NCBI GenBank assembly: GCA_026417995.1
Contig: JAOACF010000012.1
Coordinates: forward strand, 1 to 34,330
From: Negativicutes bacterium
GTDB lineage: Bacteria > Bacillota > Negativicutes > Sporomusales > JAOACF01
Direction of reading: 5' to 3'
DNA length: 34,330 nucleotides
A model generated the notes under the pieces. The model was not told the origin of the DNA, made no database searches, and saw only the letters and a list, made by a program, of their open reading frames with translations. This document shows, piece by piece, positions 25,501 through 33,511 of this stretch (position 1 is the first letter of the stretch; the number at the start of each line of letters is the position of its first letter). The position numbers and the translations under genes were made by a program.

Positions 25501-26317
25501 ACATTGCCTTGGCGTCATGGCCGTACACCGCCTCCCTAGCCGCTAGATACTGGCGGTACGCATTTGCCACAGGAGCCGTAAACGTTCCGTTTTCGATCGC
25601 AACATCTTGTATTTCCGTTAAAAATGTAGTATGCCGGCAGTGATCCGACCAGTACGTATCAATTGCTCGGATCTCGGTAACGGTGGGCTCCCGCTTTTCG
25701 GTATTGCAAAAATATTCCTGGCAAAACAGCAAGTCTTCAAAGCTCATTGCCAGCCCCATGTTGGCCATAAGCCGGCGGAGTTCTTCCTCGGTTTTGCCGC
25801 AAAAACCCGTTATTTCTTTCACGTTAGCCGGTTCGGGCCAATCGCAGTTAAGCTTGTCGGGCTTGTCCAGGGAAGCTTCACGCGCTTCCACCGGATTAAT
25901 CAGATACGATTTTATCCGGGCAAACTCGCTATCCGAAATACAGCCTTCCAGAATAACTAGTTTAGCGGTCGCCACCTCCGGACGGTCCTCTGCGGCAATG
26001 ACCTGGATGCATTGCGCCGCCCAGTCGGCTCTCTGGTCATACTGGCCCGGAAGATATTCCATAGCAAACACCCGCGCTCCAGGGCTTACCGGCAATTCCT
26101 CGTCATATATCAAATCTACCGGCGGTTCGGCAAAAACTGTCCCCCGCGCCTGACGGTAAACCTCGCCGGATATGCCGGCAATGTCATAGCGGTTCACCAA
26201 ACGCACCTTGGTTAATCCGCGAATATCCAGATTTGCGCGTAAATCATCCAAGAGTCCCTGGGCCTCAATATCAAATCCACTCTTTTTTTCAACATAGATA
26301 CGCCGCACCGTGGTCAC
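22541..26317 (-). CDS. purL: PurL, single-chain phosphoribosylformylglycinamidine synthase
   Basis: This enzyme makes FGAM from FGAR, ATP and glutamine, the fourth purine step. At 1258 residues it is the fused form, with PurS-like N terminus, two AIR-synthase-like halves and a glutaminase domain, matching the clostridial/streptococcal lineage (VEKKSGFDIEAQGLL at the N terminus) rather than the split PurS/PurQ/PurL of Bacillus. Landmarks are YWSDHCRHTTF near residue 226, FKNETHNHPTEIEPFGGAATCLGG in the first half, and the glutaminase Cys1099 (GICNGFQ), His1229 and Glu1231 (HSERIG). The GTG start has GAGGAGGT upstream. It is monocistronic and divergent from a LysR gene. Confidence 0.96.
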   Translation of the reverse strand: MTTVRRIYVEKKSGFDIEAQGLLDDLRANLDIRGLTKVRLVNRYDIAGISGEVYRQARGTVFAEPPVDLIYDEELPVSPGARVFAMEYLPGQYDQRADWAAQCIQVIAAEDRPEVATAKLVILEGCISDSEFARIKSYLINPVEAREASLDKPDKLNCDWPEPANVKEITGFCGKTEEELRRLMANMGLAMSFEDLLFCQEYFCNTEKREPTVTEIRAIDTYWSDHCRHTTFLTEIQDVAIENGTFTAPVANAYRQYLAAREAVYGHDAKAMSLMDIATIAMKQARLEGRLADLDASDEVNACSIVVDVDVNGKNEEWLVMFKNETHNHPTEIEPFGGAATCLGGAIRDPLSGRSYVYQAMRVTGSGDPRARVEETLPGKLPQRTITTLAAAGYSAYGNQVGLATGQVAEVYDQDFIAKRMEIGAVIAAAPRRNVVRVTPQPGDVVILVGGRTGRDGIGGATGSSKEHTEESLATCGAEVQKGNPPTERKIQRLFRRAEASRLIKRCNDFGAGGVSVAIGELADGVEINLDAIPKKYEGLDGTELALSESQERMAVVVAAADAPRFQELAAEENLEATIVAQVTAEARLRMKWRGRPIVDISREFLNTNGCRQFAAVLVKKPDEASAYFDRIPKLAAAALPDIKQAWLANLEELNHCSQKGLVERFDSTIGAGTVLLPFGGRYQQTPAEGMVAKLPVLEGETNTATIMTYGYNPQLAKWSPFHGALYAVVEAVAKVVALGGSRQKVRLTLQEYFEKLGKDKNRWGKPFSALLGAYYAQTALGTPAIGGKDSMSGTYKDMHVPPTLVAFAVAVTDSRRIVSPEFKQPGSQVVYLPVERDGSGMPDFAALNKTFDTVAGLIDRKLVFASSTVRSGGIALAVSRMAFGNRIGMAFSRPMTEAELFAPQPGAFILEMPAGADVERELAGTVYQVLGTTVQEAHILINGTTITLEEAVAAWEKPLEKVFPTRAKQADGKPCSMTYTGGTNTKRAVPFAKPRVFIPVFPGTNCEYDSAKAFARAGGIVETVVVRNYSAAAIEASVAAIAAKIKNSQIIMLPGGFSAGDEPDGSGKFIAAVFRNPRIKEAIAAFLACQDGLMLGICNGFQALIKLGLLPYGEIRDLDDNSPTLTYNVIGRHVSTMVRTKIVSNLSPWLSLTQVGDVHTVPVSHGEGRFVATAAQLGQLFRNGQVAAQYVDFDGNPSYDIRFNPNGSLEAIEAITSPDGRILGKMAHSERIGANVGINVPGEKDQRIFEAGVKYFQ

Positions 26318-26376
26318 AAGCAGACCTCCTCACACAAGCTTCTTTTCATGCCAAGAAACAACTTACTATTAAGGCC

Positions 26377-26420
26377 ATTGTAACACACTACCACTAATTA
26401 GTATAATTAATAATATTAAT
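26377..26420. promoter_or_regulatory. Overlapping divergent purL/lysR promoters with LTTR-type palindromes
   Basis: On the plus strand TTGTAA (26378-26383), 18 nt and TATAAT (26402-26407) form the lysR promoter. On the minus strand TACAAT (26377-26382) is the best purL -10, and its -35 position falls on the lysR -10 with a poor match. Two perfect palindromes lie here: ACTAATTAGT (26393-26402) and the 15-bp ATTAATAATATTAAT (26406-26420), which contains the LysR-type T-N11-A pattern. The geometry fits autoregulation of lysR and control of purL, which is inferred. Confidence 0.55.
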
Positions 26421-26442
26421 ATAAATTATAAGAAGGATTAAT

Positions 26443-27333
26443 ATGAACGTCGATTTCGAACTATATAAGATTTTTTATTATGTAGCCAAGCATTTAAGTT
26501 TTTCGCAAGCTGCCGCCGAATTGTTCCTGTCACAGTCGGCCGTGAGCCAGGCGATACGTCAGTTGGAAGAAAAACTTGCCTGCCGCTTGTTTAACCGGAA
26601 TACTAAGCAGGTGCGTCTCACTCCAGAGGGAGATCTGCTGTTTCGCCATATCGAGCAAGCTTTTCATTTTATTAAGGCGGGCGAGCGCGGCATTGCCGCG
26701 GTCCGCTCCCTACAGCAGGGCGAAATTCATATCGGCGCCAGCGATACCATTTGCAAATACTATTTGCTGCCCTCTTTCAAACAATTCACCGAACGATACC
26801 CCGGGATAAAAATAAAGGTAACCAACCGTTCGTCATCTGTTTGTCTCGACCTGCTCGGCAAGGGCCTGATTGACGTCGCGGTGGTAAATTTGCCGGACGC
26901 ACCGGCACCGGTTAAGGCCGAGAAAATCAGAACGCTTCAGGATGTGTTCATCGCCGGCGCTGCCTTTGGTGAATTGCGCGGCAGGCGAGTCCCTTTACGG
27001 GAATTATGCCGGTACCCACTTTTAATGCTGGAAAAGCATTCGGTTACCCGTGATTTTTTTGACAGGCTTTTGCTGCAGAACGGCATCACGGCTGTGCCGG
27101 AAATCGAACTGGGCAGCGTTGACCTATTAATTGCCCTGACGAAAATAGGCCTAGGCATCTCGTTTGTAACCCGGGATCTACTCGACCGGGATATCGAGGA
27201 CGGCAGCCTGTTTATCGTCGAATTGGCCGAGCATATTCCGCCCCGTTATCTGGGGGTGGCGACTAATGCTGCCATTCCTTTATCCGCCGCAGCCGAGCGC
27301 TTCATTGAAATACTGACCGCGCGGCGCTCTTAG
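26443..27333 (+). CDS. LysR-family transcriptional regulator
   Basis: This 296-residue LTTR has the usual two parts. The N-terminal winged HTH spans about residues 1-60; FSQAAAELFLSQSAVSQAIRQLEEKLACRLF covers the recognition unit and the dimer helix follows. The C-terminal periplasmic-binding-type effector domain begins near residue 90 (EIHIGASDTICKYYLLPSF). The effector is unknown. AGAAGGA precedes the ATG. It is divergent from purL with overlapping promoters, so purL is the first target to consider besides itself. It converges on the DUF456 gene. Confidence 0.92.
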   Translation: MNVDFELYKIFYYVAKHLSFSQAAAELFLSQSAVSQAIRQLEEKLACRLFNRNTKQVRLTPEGDLLFRHIEQAFHFIKAGERGIAAVRSLQQGEIHIGASDTICKYYLLPSFKQFTERYPGIKIKVTNRSSSVCLDLLGKGLIDVAVVNLPDAPAPVKAEKIRTLQDVFIAGAAFGELRGRRVPLRELCRYPLLMLEKHSVTRDFFDRLLLQNGITAVPEIELGSVDLLIALTKIGLGISFVTRDLLDRDIEDGSLFIVELAEHIPPRYLGVATNAAIPLSAAAERFIEILTARRS

Positions 27334-27340
27334 GCGCCGC
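27321..27340. terminator. GC-rich hairpin at the lysR stop
   Basis: GCGGCGC (27321-27327) and GCGCCGC (27334-27340) form a perfect 7-bp stem over the lysR stop codon, in an 18-bp gap between convergent genes. No T-tract follows on either strand, so terminator activity is uncertain. Confidence 0.45.
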
Positions 27341-27351
27341 AGGTTGTCAGG

Positions 27352-27864
27352 CTACCACGGCAGTCTCATAATAATCGCGGCGGCCATCGCGACGCCAATA
27401 GCGAATTTGATTATCATGCCGACAAACTGTCCTTTCATGGTTCCCAGCGCCACCCGCTGCGCTTTCCCGGCGTCGCGGGATACGGAAAGCTCCGCATAAT
27501 AACTTGCGCTGTAAGCCCCCAACATAGCGCCGATAAAAGACCCGAGAACAGGCAAAACTGCTGTGCCCACTACTCCCCCAGCCAGGGCACCGAAAACCGC
27601 CGCCGCTATAGCCCGCTTAGAAGCCTTTTCCCTTTTCGCCCCCACAGCGCCCGCCAGAAACTCAGCCAGTTCACCTGCAGCCAAACCGGCTGCAAGCAGG
27701 GCGAGAAACCGGTAATTGAATTCAGAAAAACCATCATAAAAGCCATAGCCGGCAGCAACGAGCAGGATCGCCCAGTTGCCCGGCAGCGTCAGCGTCGTAA
27801 GTCCCAGTGCCAGCAAAAGCAAAATAATAACGATGCTGTTTACAATATAGGTCTCCAATACCAT
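27352..27864 (-). CDS. DUF456-family membrane protein
   Basis: This small integral membrane protein of unknown function has about five helices. The pattern LGLTTLTLPGNWAILLVAAGYGFYDGF near its N terminus and the Gly/Ala-rich later helices (FGALAGGVVGTAVLPVLGSFIGAMLGAY) are typical of DUF456. The frame is open to 27924, but the likely start is ATG 27864. GGAGGG there is very close, so the TTG two codons later (27858) is also possible. It has about 170 residues and is monocistronic, between lysR and a LytS-type kinase on the plus strand. No functional claim is made. Confidence 0.82.
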   Translation of the reverse strand: MVLETYIVNSIVIILLLLALGLTTLTLPGNWAILLVAAGYGFYDGFSEFNYRFLALLAAGLAAGELAEFLAGAVGAKREKASKRAIAAAVFGALAGGVVGTAVLPVLGSFIGAMLGAYSASYYAELSVSRDAGKAQRVALGTMKGQFVGMIIKFAIGVAMAAAIIMRLPW

Positions 27865-28033
27865 TCCCTCCACTTCTCTACCAATAGTATAGAGATTTCT
27901 GCGTCCATAAACCATAGGCTGCATTTTTTCCCTATATTCAGAGCTAAGGGGATAAACTGCCGGAAAGGGATTTGCCGTTGAAAACTAGAATCATATATCA
28001 GAGCACGGTCTTTTTCTTTGCGAGGTGAACTAG

Positions 28034-29728
28034 ATGAATTTTAACCTTGTGCTTAATTTGGCGGGAGATATGGCATTGCTTGCGCTTGTAGCCTATTTAA
28101 TCGGCCGCAGCAAGTTTATCGCCAACTGCGTGAGTCAGCCCATGAATTTTAGACACTGGCTTGCCCTGACTTCTATATTTTCGGTCTTAGCCATTTTGGG
28201 AACGTATAATGGCATTCCGGTTGAGGGTGCTTTTGCCAATACACGGCTTATCGGAACGTTAATGAGCGGTATTATGGGTGGCCCGCTGGTAGGTTTTAGC
28301 GTCGGCCTGGTCGGAGGGATGCACCGCTACTTTGTAGGCGGCTTTACCGCCGAGACTTGTGCAATCGCTACTGTACTCGGCGGTTTATTCGCTGGGCTGG
28401 CACGGCAAAAGATCGGATTGCACCGTATGACCTGGAAAACGGCGGGGGCAATTGCCCTTATTGCCGAAATTGTGCAAAAAGGCATGGTGCTGGCTTTCTC
28501 TAAGCCTTTTGAAGCGGCTTGGGCCCTGGAAAGAATTATCGCCGTGCCCACCACGCTAGTTTCGGTATTGGGAACAGTCGCCTTTATGTTCATTATCAAG
28601 GATATCCAAGCCCAGCAAGAAACCCACGGTGCAAAAGCCGCAGAGCTTTCGCTCCGTATCGCCAGTCATACCCTCCCTTTTCTCAGGCAAGGCCTGACCG
28701 GCGCATCAGCCGCTGCAACCGCCGAAATCATTTATAAATTAACCCGGGTTGATGCCGTATCCATCACAGACAGAGAGAAAGTGCTCGCCTTCATCGGACG
28801 TGGCGACGACCACCACCGCCCGGGAGAACCCATCTTAACCCAATCGACCAAACGGGCAATTGCCGAAGGATCGCTCTCGGTTTTACGCACTTTTGAAGAC
28901 CGGGGATGTCCGGTTCCGGACTGCCCGTTGCAATCGGGTGTGGTGGCCCCCCTGACGGCATATGGCGCGGTAGTCGGGACCATTAAGCTATCCCGCGCGG
29001 CAAAAGGCGGAGTCAGCGAAACAGATATCGAAATTGCCCGCGGCATTGCCCAGTTGTTATCCGTGCAGATTGAACTGGCGGAAATCGATGCCCAGAAAAA
29101 GATGCGTGAAAAAGCGGAACTCAAAGCGCTGCAGGCGCAAATCAATCCCCACTTCTTATTTAATACCTTAAACATCATTATGTCCTTTTGCCGTACCAAG
29201 CCGGAAGTGGCCAGAACACTGATCGGCCATTTGGCAACAATTATGCAGTACAGCTTTGCCAAGCATGATGACTTTGTCACCTTAGCCGAAGAACTCGAGC
29301 AAGTCAAGGCTTATCTTGAAATTGCCAAATCCCGGTTCGGCTCCCGGCTAACCGTCACCATTGACGTTTCCGAGGATATCTTGCATACCCCTGTTCCTGT
29401 GCTTGCGCTTCAGCCTCTGGTCGAAAATGCTGTCCAGCATGGTCTTTTCCCTAAGCTTTCCGAGTGTCATTTGGCCATTAAGGCTTATCAGAAAGACGGG
29501 AGCGTTTTTATCTCAATTGCCGATAACGGGATTGGCATTGCCGCCGACCGTCTTAAACACATCTCAGCGGCTCGCGCGGATGGTATTGGCATTCAGAACG
29601 TTCAGGCCCGCTTACAAGGCAGCTTCGGCGAACAATACGGCTTAACTCTGGACAGCGCGCCCGGACAAGGAACGGTGGCAACAATCCGGCTTCCCGCATA
29701 TAAGGAGGCAAACGCTCATGCGGTATAA
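28034..29728 (+). CDS. LytS-type membrane sensor histidine kinase
   Basis: This 564-residue inner-membrane kinase is the sensor of a LytS/LytT pair. The N-terminal 190 residues hold the 5TMR-LYT-type membrane domain (GTYNGIPVEGAFANTRLIG; GGPLVGFSVGLVGGMHRYFVGG). A GAF-like domain follows at about 200-345, carrying the pair Cys292/Cys297 in GCPVPDCPL. The HisKA_7TM/LytS H-box INPHFLFNTLN has the phosphoacceptor His373. The ATPase domain shows the N-box LVENAVQHG (Asn465) and DNGIGI. GAGGTGA lies before the ATG. The response regulator overlaps its 3' end by 11 bp. The signal is unknown; known relatives sense pyruvate or envelope state. Confidence 0.92.
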   Translation: MNFNLVLNLAGDMALLALVAYLIGRSKFIANCVSQPMNFRHWLALTSIFSVLAILGTYNGIPVEGAFANTRLIGTLMSGIMGGPLVGFSVGLVGGMHRYFVGGFTAETCAIATVLGGLFAGLARQKIGLHRMTWKTAGAIALIAEIVQKGMVLAFSKPFEAAWALERIIAVPTTLVSVLGTVAFMFIIKDIQAQQETHGAKAAELSLRIASHTLPFLRQGLTGASAAATAEIIYKLTRVDAVSITDREKVLAFIGRGDDHHRPGEPILTQSTKRAIAEGSLSVLRTFEDRGCPVPDCPLQSGVVAPLTAYGAVVGTIKLSRAAKGGVSETDIEIARGIAQLLSVQIELAEIDAQKKMREKAELKALQAQINPHFLFNTLNIIMSFCRTKPEVARTLIGHLATIMQYSFAKHDDFVTLAEELEQVKAYLEIAKSRFGSRLTVTIDVSEDILHTPVPVLALQPLVENAVQHGLFPKLSECHLAIKAYQKDGSVFISIADNGIGIAADRLKHISAARADGIGIQNVQARLQGSFGEQYGLTLDSAPGQGTVATIRLPAYKEANAHAV

Positions 29729-30446
29729 GGCTATAATTGTCGATGACGAACCGCCAATTTGCGATGAAATCGAATATTTGTTAAAACGGGAAGCTGATGT
29801 CGCAGTAATCGGCAAGTTTACCAATTCGCCGGAAGCCCTTGCCTATATCAGCCAGTCAGCATGCGACTTAGTGTTTCTCGACATAAAAATGCCCGGCTTA
29901 TCCGGTTTGGAGCTGGCGCAAAAGCTAGTATATATGCGCCGTCCGCCGCTATTGGTGTTTATTACCGCATTTCCCGAACATGCCCTTGCCGCTTTTGAAA
30001 CTCCTGCGGTGGGATATATTACCAAACCGATCACCGAAAGCAAACTGGCCGGGATTTTGCATAAAATCCGCAGCATCAGCATTAGATCCAGCGTTCCGGA
30101 TAAACCCGCGATCAATAAAATCTGCGCTCTAAAGAACGGCAAAATCATCCCGCTTGACAAACAGGAAATCGTCTTCACCTACGTCCGGGAAAAGGATGTG
30201 TTTATTCGCACAAAAACCGGGGAATACACAGCGGCCTTAACGATGCAGGAACTGGAAAAAGCGCTGTATGAGCCGAACTTTTTGCGCGTTCACCGCCAGT
30301 ATCTGGTTAACCTGGATAAAGTGCAGGAAATTATCCCCTGGTTCCACGGCTCATTCCTGCTGCAGATGGACGACTTTAACTCCGAGAAAGTTCCCGTGAG
30401 CCGCAGTAAAACGAAGGAAATCAAAGCGATCATGGGACTAAAGTAA
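29718..30446 (+). CDS. LytTR-family response regulator
   Basis: This is the 242-residue cytoplasmic partner of the upstream kinase. The receiver domain has the acidic pair Asp9-Asp10, phosphoacceptor Asp55 (FLDIKMPG), Thr83 and Lys103 (YITKP). The C-terminal LytTR DNA-binding domain covers about 140-240, with FTYVREKDVFIRTKTGEYT and FLRVHRQYLVNLDKVQEI as landmarks. AAGGAGG sits inside the kinase gene before the ATG. LytTR regulators in such pairs often control an adjacent transporter. Here the DASS transporter gene is next, in convergent orientation, and is the leading candidate target (inference). Confidence 0.93.
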   Translation: MRYKAIIVDDEPPICDEIEYLLKREADVAVIGKFTNSPEALAYISQSACDLVFLDIKMPGLSGLELAQKLVYMRRPPLLVFITAFPEHALAAFETPAVGYITKPITESKLAGILHKIRSISIRSSVPDKPAINKICALKNGKIIPLDKQEIVFTYVREKDVFIRTKTGEYTAALTMQELEKALYEPNFLRVHRQYLVNLDKVQEIIPWFHGSFLLQMDDFNSEKVPVSRSKTKEIKAIMGLK

Positions 30447-30485
30447 CGCAAAACTCATCAACTCGGCCCGCTTTCTGATTACACA

Positions 30486-30521
30486 AAAATCCGCCGTTCA
30501 CATAAATGCACGGCGGATTTT
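30486..30521. terminator. Bidirectional intrinsic terminator
   Basis: AAAATCCGCCGT (30486-30497) and ACGGCGGATTTT (30510-30521) form a perfect 12-bp stem, T-rich on both strands. It separates the convergent response-regulator and DASS transporter genes. Confidence 0.92.
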
Positions 30522-30534
30522 GCTTGTAACTTTT

Positions 30535-32025
30535 TTAAACCAGCCCCAGCCACTTCCAATAGGTCGCGCCCAGCAGCATTATCAGTGCATAAGCAATGAT
30601 CGTAAGCGGAATGCCTGTTCGGATAAAATCACGCACCTCGAATGTTTCGGTGCCGTAAGCTACCATGTTCTGGGGAGCATTTACCGGCAAAATGAAACCA
30701 AAGCTGACAACATACTGCAGGATCATGGTCAGCCCGACTACATTGACGCCCGGCGTCTTAACACTCTGCAGTATGGAAATGATGATTGGAATCATAGCCG
30801 CCGCCAAAGCTGTAGCACTGGCAAAACCAAGGTGAATAATAATCAGGAAAGCGGCCAGAACGCCAAGTATCAGCAGTGCCGGCATGGTTTGGATGCCAAA
30901 AGCGGTTACAATTATTTTCGCCAACCAAGCTGCCGCTTTAGTGGACAAGAGCGCCGAACCCAAGCTTATACCTACGCCGAACAAAATAATCGTTCCCCAG
31001 TTAATCTTGGGCTGAGCTTCCTTCCAGGTCATAACACCGATTCCTGGCAGCAGCATTAGTGCGATAGCCACAATGGTCGTGGTCGAGGTATCAAAATTAT
31101 GCAGCACCTTCTCGGTTGCCCACAGGAACAGTAACGCACAGGACATTACCAGCAGCTTTTTCTCTTCCGTCTTCATCGGACCCATTTCAGCCAGCAGCCG
31201 CTGCACGGCTTCCTTGCCCCCGGCGATCTCTTCCGTTTCCGGCGGCATAAGCTTCATCAGGACATAATATAAGACGACCGACATAATTGCGGAAAAGGGT
31301 GCGGCGGCAATAAACCATTCCATCCAGGTAATATCAACGCCAAGCTGGGACTTAATGAACCCCACGGCGATCATATTCTGAGCCGCAGCCGTTTTAATGC
31401 CAACATTCCACAGACTGTCCGCCTGGGCAGTCGCAATCATCATAACACCGGCAAACCTGCTTTTGGTATTGACGCCAAAGGCAATGATAATGCCCATGAC
31501 AATAGGAACCATGCAGGAAACGCGGGCGGTGGTGCTGGGCACGAAGAAGCTGAGAATGAACCCGACGATGATGACCCCGGCTAAAACCCGGTTTGTCTTT
31601 GCGCCGATCTTAGACAAGACAAACAAGGCAATCCGCTTGTCCAGCCCGGTTTGCATCATGGCTGCAGCGATAAACAGCGCGCCGCCCACCAAGGCAAAGG
31701 CCGTATTGCTAAAGCCGCCCAAAGCAGTCGTCAGCGCCTTGGTAGTACCGGTGATCACTTTAGGGTTGGCCACATCGGGCGCCGTGCCGAGCAGGACAGC
31801 CATTAAGCTCATAATAACAGCCGCGCTGACAGGGTAAGAAATTGAATCGGTCATCCAAACGATAACGGAAAACAGTAAAATACCAAGCATGCGATGACCT
31901 GCTGTCGGCAGTCCCTCAGGCGTGGGAACAGCCAAAACAGCCGCTAAAATTGCGAAACCCAGGACTAAGCCATAGCGTTTCAAAAACGGTTCTTGCACAG
32001 GTTGCTGCCGAAGTTCAGTTTGCAT
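30535..32025 (-). CDS. DASS-family (SLC13-like) anion transporter
   Basis: This inner-membrane symporter or exchanger for di/tricarboxylates or related anions has about 12-13 helices. The start is ATG 32025 (MQTELRQQPVQEPF), with AAAGGAG upstream; the frame extends further without a ribosome site. It has 496 residues. The first hairpin/substrate motif reads PSTTARVSCMVPI and the pseudo-symmetric second one ASATALAAAMIPI, where many characterised members have SNT. The substrate therefore cannot be read by homology to VcINDY, and CitT/TtdT-like or plastid-type members are closer in style. It is monocistronic and convergent with the LytS/LytT pair. Confidence 0.9.
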   Translation of the reverse strand: MQTELRQQPVQEPFLKRYGLVLGFAILAAVLAVPTPEGLPTAGHRMLGILLFSVIVWMTDSISYPVSAAVIMSLMAVLLGTAPDVANPKVITGTTKALTTALGGFSNTAFALVGGALFIAAAMMQTGLDKRIALFVLSKIGAKTNRVLAGVIIVGFILSFFVPSTTARVSCMVPIVMGIIIAFGVNTKSRFAGVMMIATAQADSLWNVGIKTAAAQNMIAVGFIKSQLGVDITWMEWFIAAAPFSAIMSVVLYYVLMKLMPPETEEIAGGKEAVQRLLAEMGPMKTEEKKLLVMSCALLFLWATEKVLHNFDTSTTTIVAIALMLLPGIGVMTWKEAQPKINWGTIILFGVGISLGSALLSTKAAAWLAKIIVTAFGIQTMPALLILGVLAAFLIIIHLGFASATALAAAMIPIIISILQSVKTPGVNVVGLTMILQYVVSFGFILPVNAPQNMVAYGTETFEVRDFIRTGIPLTIIAYALIMLLGATYWKWLGLV

Positions 32026-32059
32026 AGCATCTCTCCTTTGCTGTATTTTTTCCCCCTTC

Positions 32060-32111
32060 ACTATACATCCCGGTTGGCACAACTGGCGAGAAATTTCTCC
32101 CGAATTGCCAA
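32060..32111 (-). promoter_or_regulatory. DASS gene upstream region with nested inverted repeats
   Basis: On the minus strand TATAGT (32060-32065) is a plausible -10 about 35 nt before the start codon, with no good -35. Directly upstream are a perfect 12-bp palindrome GAGAAATTTCTC (32088-32099) and, nearly concentric with it, TTGGCA (32074-32079) and TGCCAA (32106-32111). A poor -35 with palindromes just upstream suggests an activated promoter, which is inference. Confidence 0.4.
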
Positions 32112-32169
32112 AAACGGCATTTTAACTGCGCAATAAGCTTACCCAATTGCATGAACCTGTAATGTATAT

Positions 32170-32220
32170 AAAAAGAAGAACCTGTCCGAACCCGGCCTAC
32201 AGCCGGTCCGAACAGGTTCT
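32170..32220 (-). terminator. purD terminator
   Basis: A long imperfect hairpin (32177-32220) has AGAACCTGT paired to ACAGGTTCT at the base and CCGGC to GCCGG near the loop. On the minus strand it is followed by TCTTTTTAT. It starts 3 nt after the purD stop. Confidence 0.88.
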
Positions 32221-32222
32221 AG

Positions 32223-33494
32223 CTATTTCCGGTTAATTGCTTTGGCGCCGATATCCTTACGGTACTGCATCCCCTCGAACTTAATTTCGGGAATTGCGCC
32301 ATATGCCTTTCGCACCGCCGCCGCCACATCGGCGGCGATAGCGGTTACGGCCAGCACCCTGCCGCCATTGGTGACTATCTCGTCTCCCCGTTCTGCCGTA
32401 CCGGCGTGAAAAACAATCGCCCCCATTTTTGCGGCATTTTCCAGGCCCGTAATTGTATGTCCGGTCTGGTAGCTTCCGGGATAGCCTCCCGCGGCCAGAA
32501 CTACGCTGACAGCAGCCTGTTTTTTCCACTTCACTTCTAGTCCGGCGAGTTTCCCGTCAACGCAAGCCTCCATGACGGCTGCCAAGTCAGTGTCCAGCAG
32601 CGGCAGCACCACCTGCGTCTCCGGATCGCCAAACCGTGCGTTAAATTCTACAACCTTAGGGCCTTCGGCGGTAATCATCAGGCCGGCGTAGAGACACCCC
32701 TTGTACAGGCAGCCCTCCGCCCGCATTGCGTCCACCGTCGGCTGGAGAATTTCCCGTACAACCCTTTCCCTGATTGCCTCAGTTACCACCGGCGCTGGTG
32801 CGTAAGCTCCCATCCCGCCGGTATTGGGCCCCTGATCATTATCGAAAATACGCTTATGATCCTGCGCCGCCGCCATCGGCACGACCGTATAGCCGTCGGT
32901 GAACGCCAGCAGTGATGCTTCTTCCCCTGTCATAAACTCTTCAATCACAACCTGACTGCCGGCGCTGCCAAAGGCACGGTCGCGCATGATCAGGTCAATG
33001 GCGGCCAACGCCTCGTTTTCCGTCATGGCCACAACCACGCCTTTGCCGGCGGCAAGACCGTCAGCCTTGATAACAATCGGCGCACCTTGTCGGCGGATAT
33101 AGTCTTTGGCGGCTGCCATGTTAGTAAAAACAGCGAAATTGGCGGTTGGAATATTATATTTTTGCATCAGACTCTTGGCGAATGACTTCGAACCTTCAAT
33201 TTGCGCCGCCGCCTGCGATGGCCCGAAAACCTTCAGGCCGCGCGCAGCAAAATAATCGACGATGCCATTAACTAAGGGAAGTTCCGGCCCGACCACCGTA
33301 AGATCAATAGCCATTTGCGCCGCAAACTGATACAGCGCTTCATGGTCGCTGCTATCCAGCCGGACGCATTCGGCCAGATCGGCAATGCCTGGGTTTCCCG
33401 GAACGCAATAAATTTGCTTTACCCTCGGGCTTGCTGCCAGCTTCCAGCAAAGCGCGTGTTCACGGCCGCCGCCCCCGATAACAAGTATGCGCAT
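32223..33494 (-). CDS. purD: PurD, phosphoribosylamine-glycine ligase (GAR synthetase)
   Basis: PurD joins glycine to phosphoribosylamine with ATP to give GAR, the second purine step. The start is ATG 33494 (MRILVIGGGGREHALCWKLA), with AAAGGGG about 7 nt upstream; in-frame starts at 33512 and 33515 lack this fit. It has 423 residues and is a typical ATP-grasp enzyme: the N-domain GGGGREHAL, DGLAAGKGVVVA near residues 145-156, the family signature FNARFGDPETQVVL and the C-terminal B-type domain. It lies 17 bp after purH in the usual purH-purD order. Confidence 0.96.
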   Translation of the reverse strand: MRILVIGGGGREHALCWKLAASPRVKQIYCVPGNPGIADLAECVRLDSSDHEALYQFAAQMAIDLTVVGPELPLVNGIVDYFAARGLKVFGPSQAAAQIEGSKSFAKSLMQKYNIPTANFAVFTNMAAAKDYIRRQGAPIVIKADGLAAGKGVVVAMTENEALAAIDLIMRDRAFGSAGSQVVIEEFMTGEEASLLAFTDGYTVVPMAAAQDHKRIFDNDQGPNTGGMGAYAPAPVVTEAIRERVVREILQPTVDAMRAEGCLYKGCLYAGLMITAEGPKVVEFNARFGDPETQVVLPLLDTDLAAVMEACVDGKLAGLEVKWKKQAAVSVVLAAGGYPGSYQTGHTITGLENAAKMGAIVFHAGTAERGDEIVTNGGRVLAVTAIAADVAAAVRKAYGAIPEIKFEGMQYRKDIGAKAINRK

Positions 33495-33511
33495 AGCGCC
33501 GCCCCTTTCCA

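Noticed and set aside
32060-32111. Sigma-54 promoter (TGGCAC near 32075) before the DASS gene
   Set aside because: The required GG-N10-GC spacing is not met, and the element is on the plus strand, opposite to the gene.
32074-32180. LytTR-type direct repeats (xCAGTT/xCCGTT) upstream of the DASS gene
   Set aside because: GTT-containing 9-mers occur at about 11-nt spacing but match the LytTR consensus only partly; too weak to list as a site.
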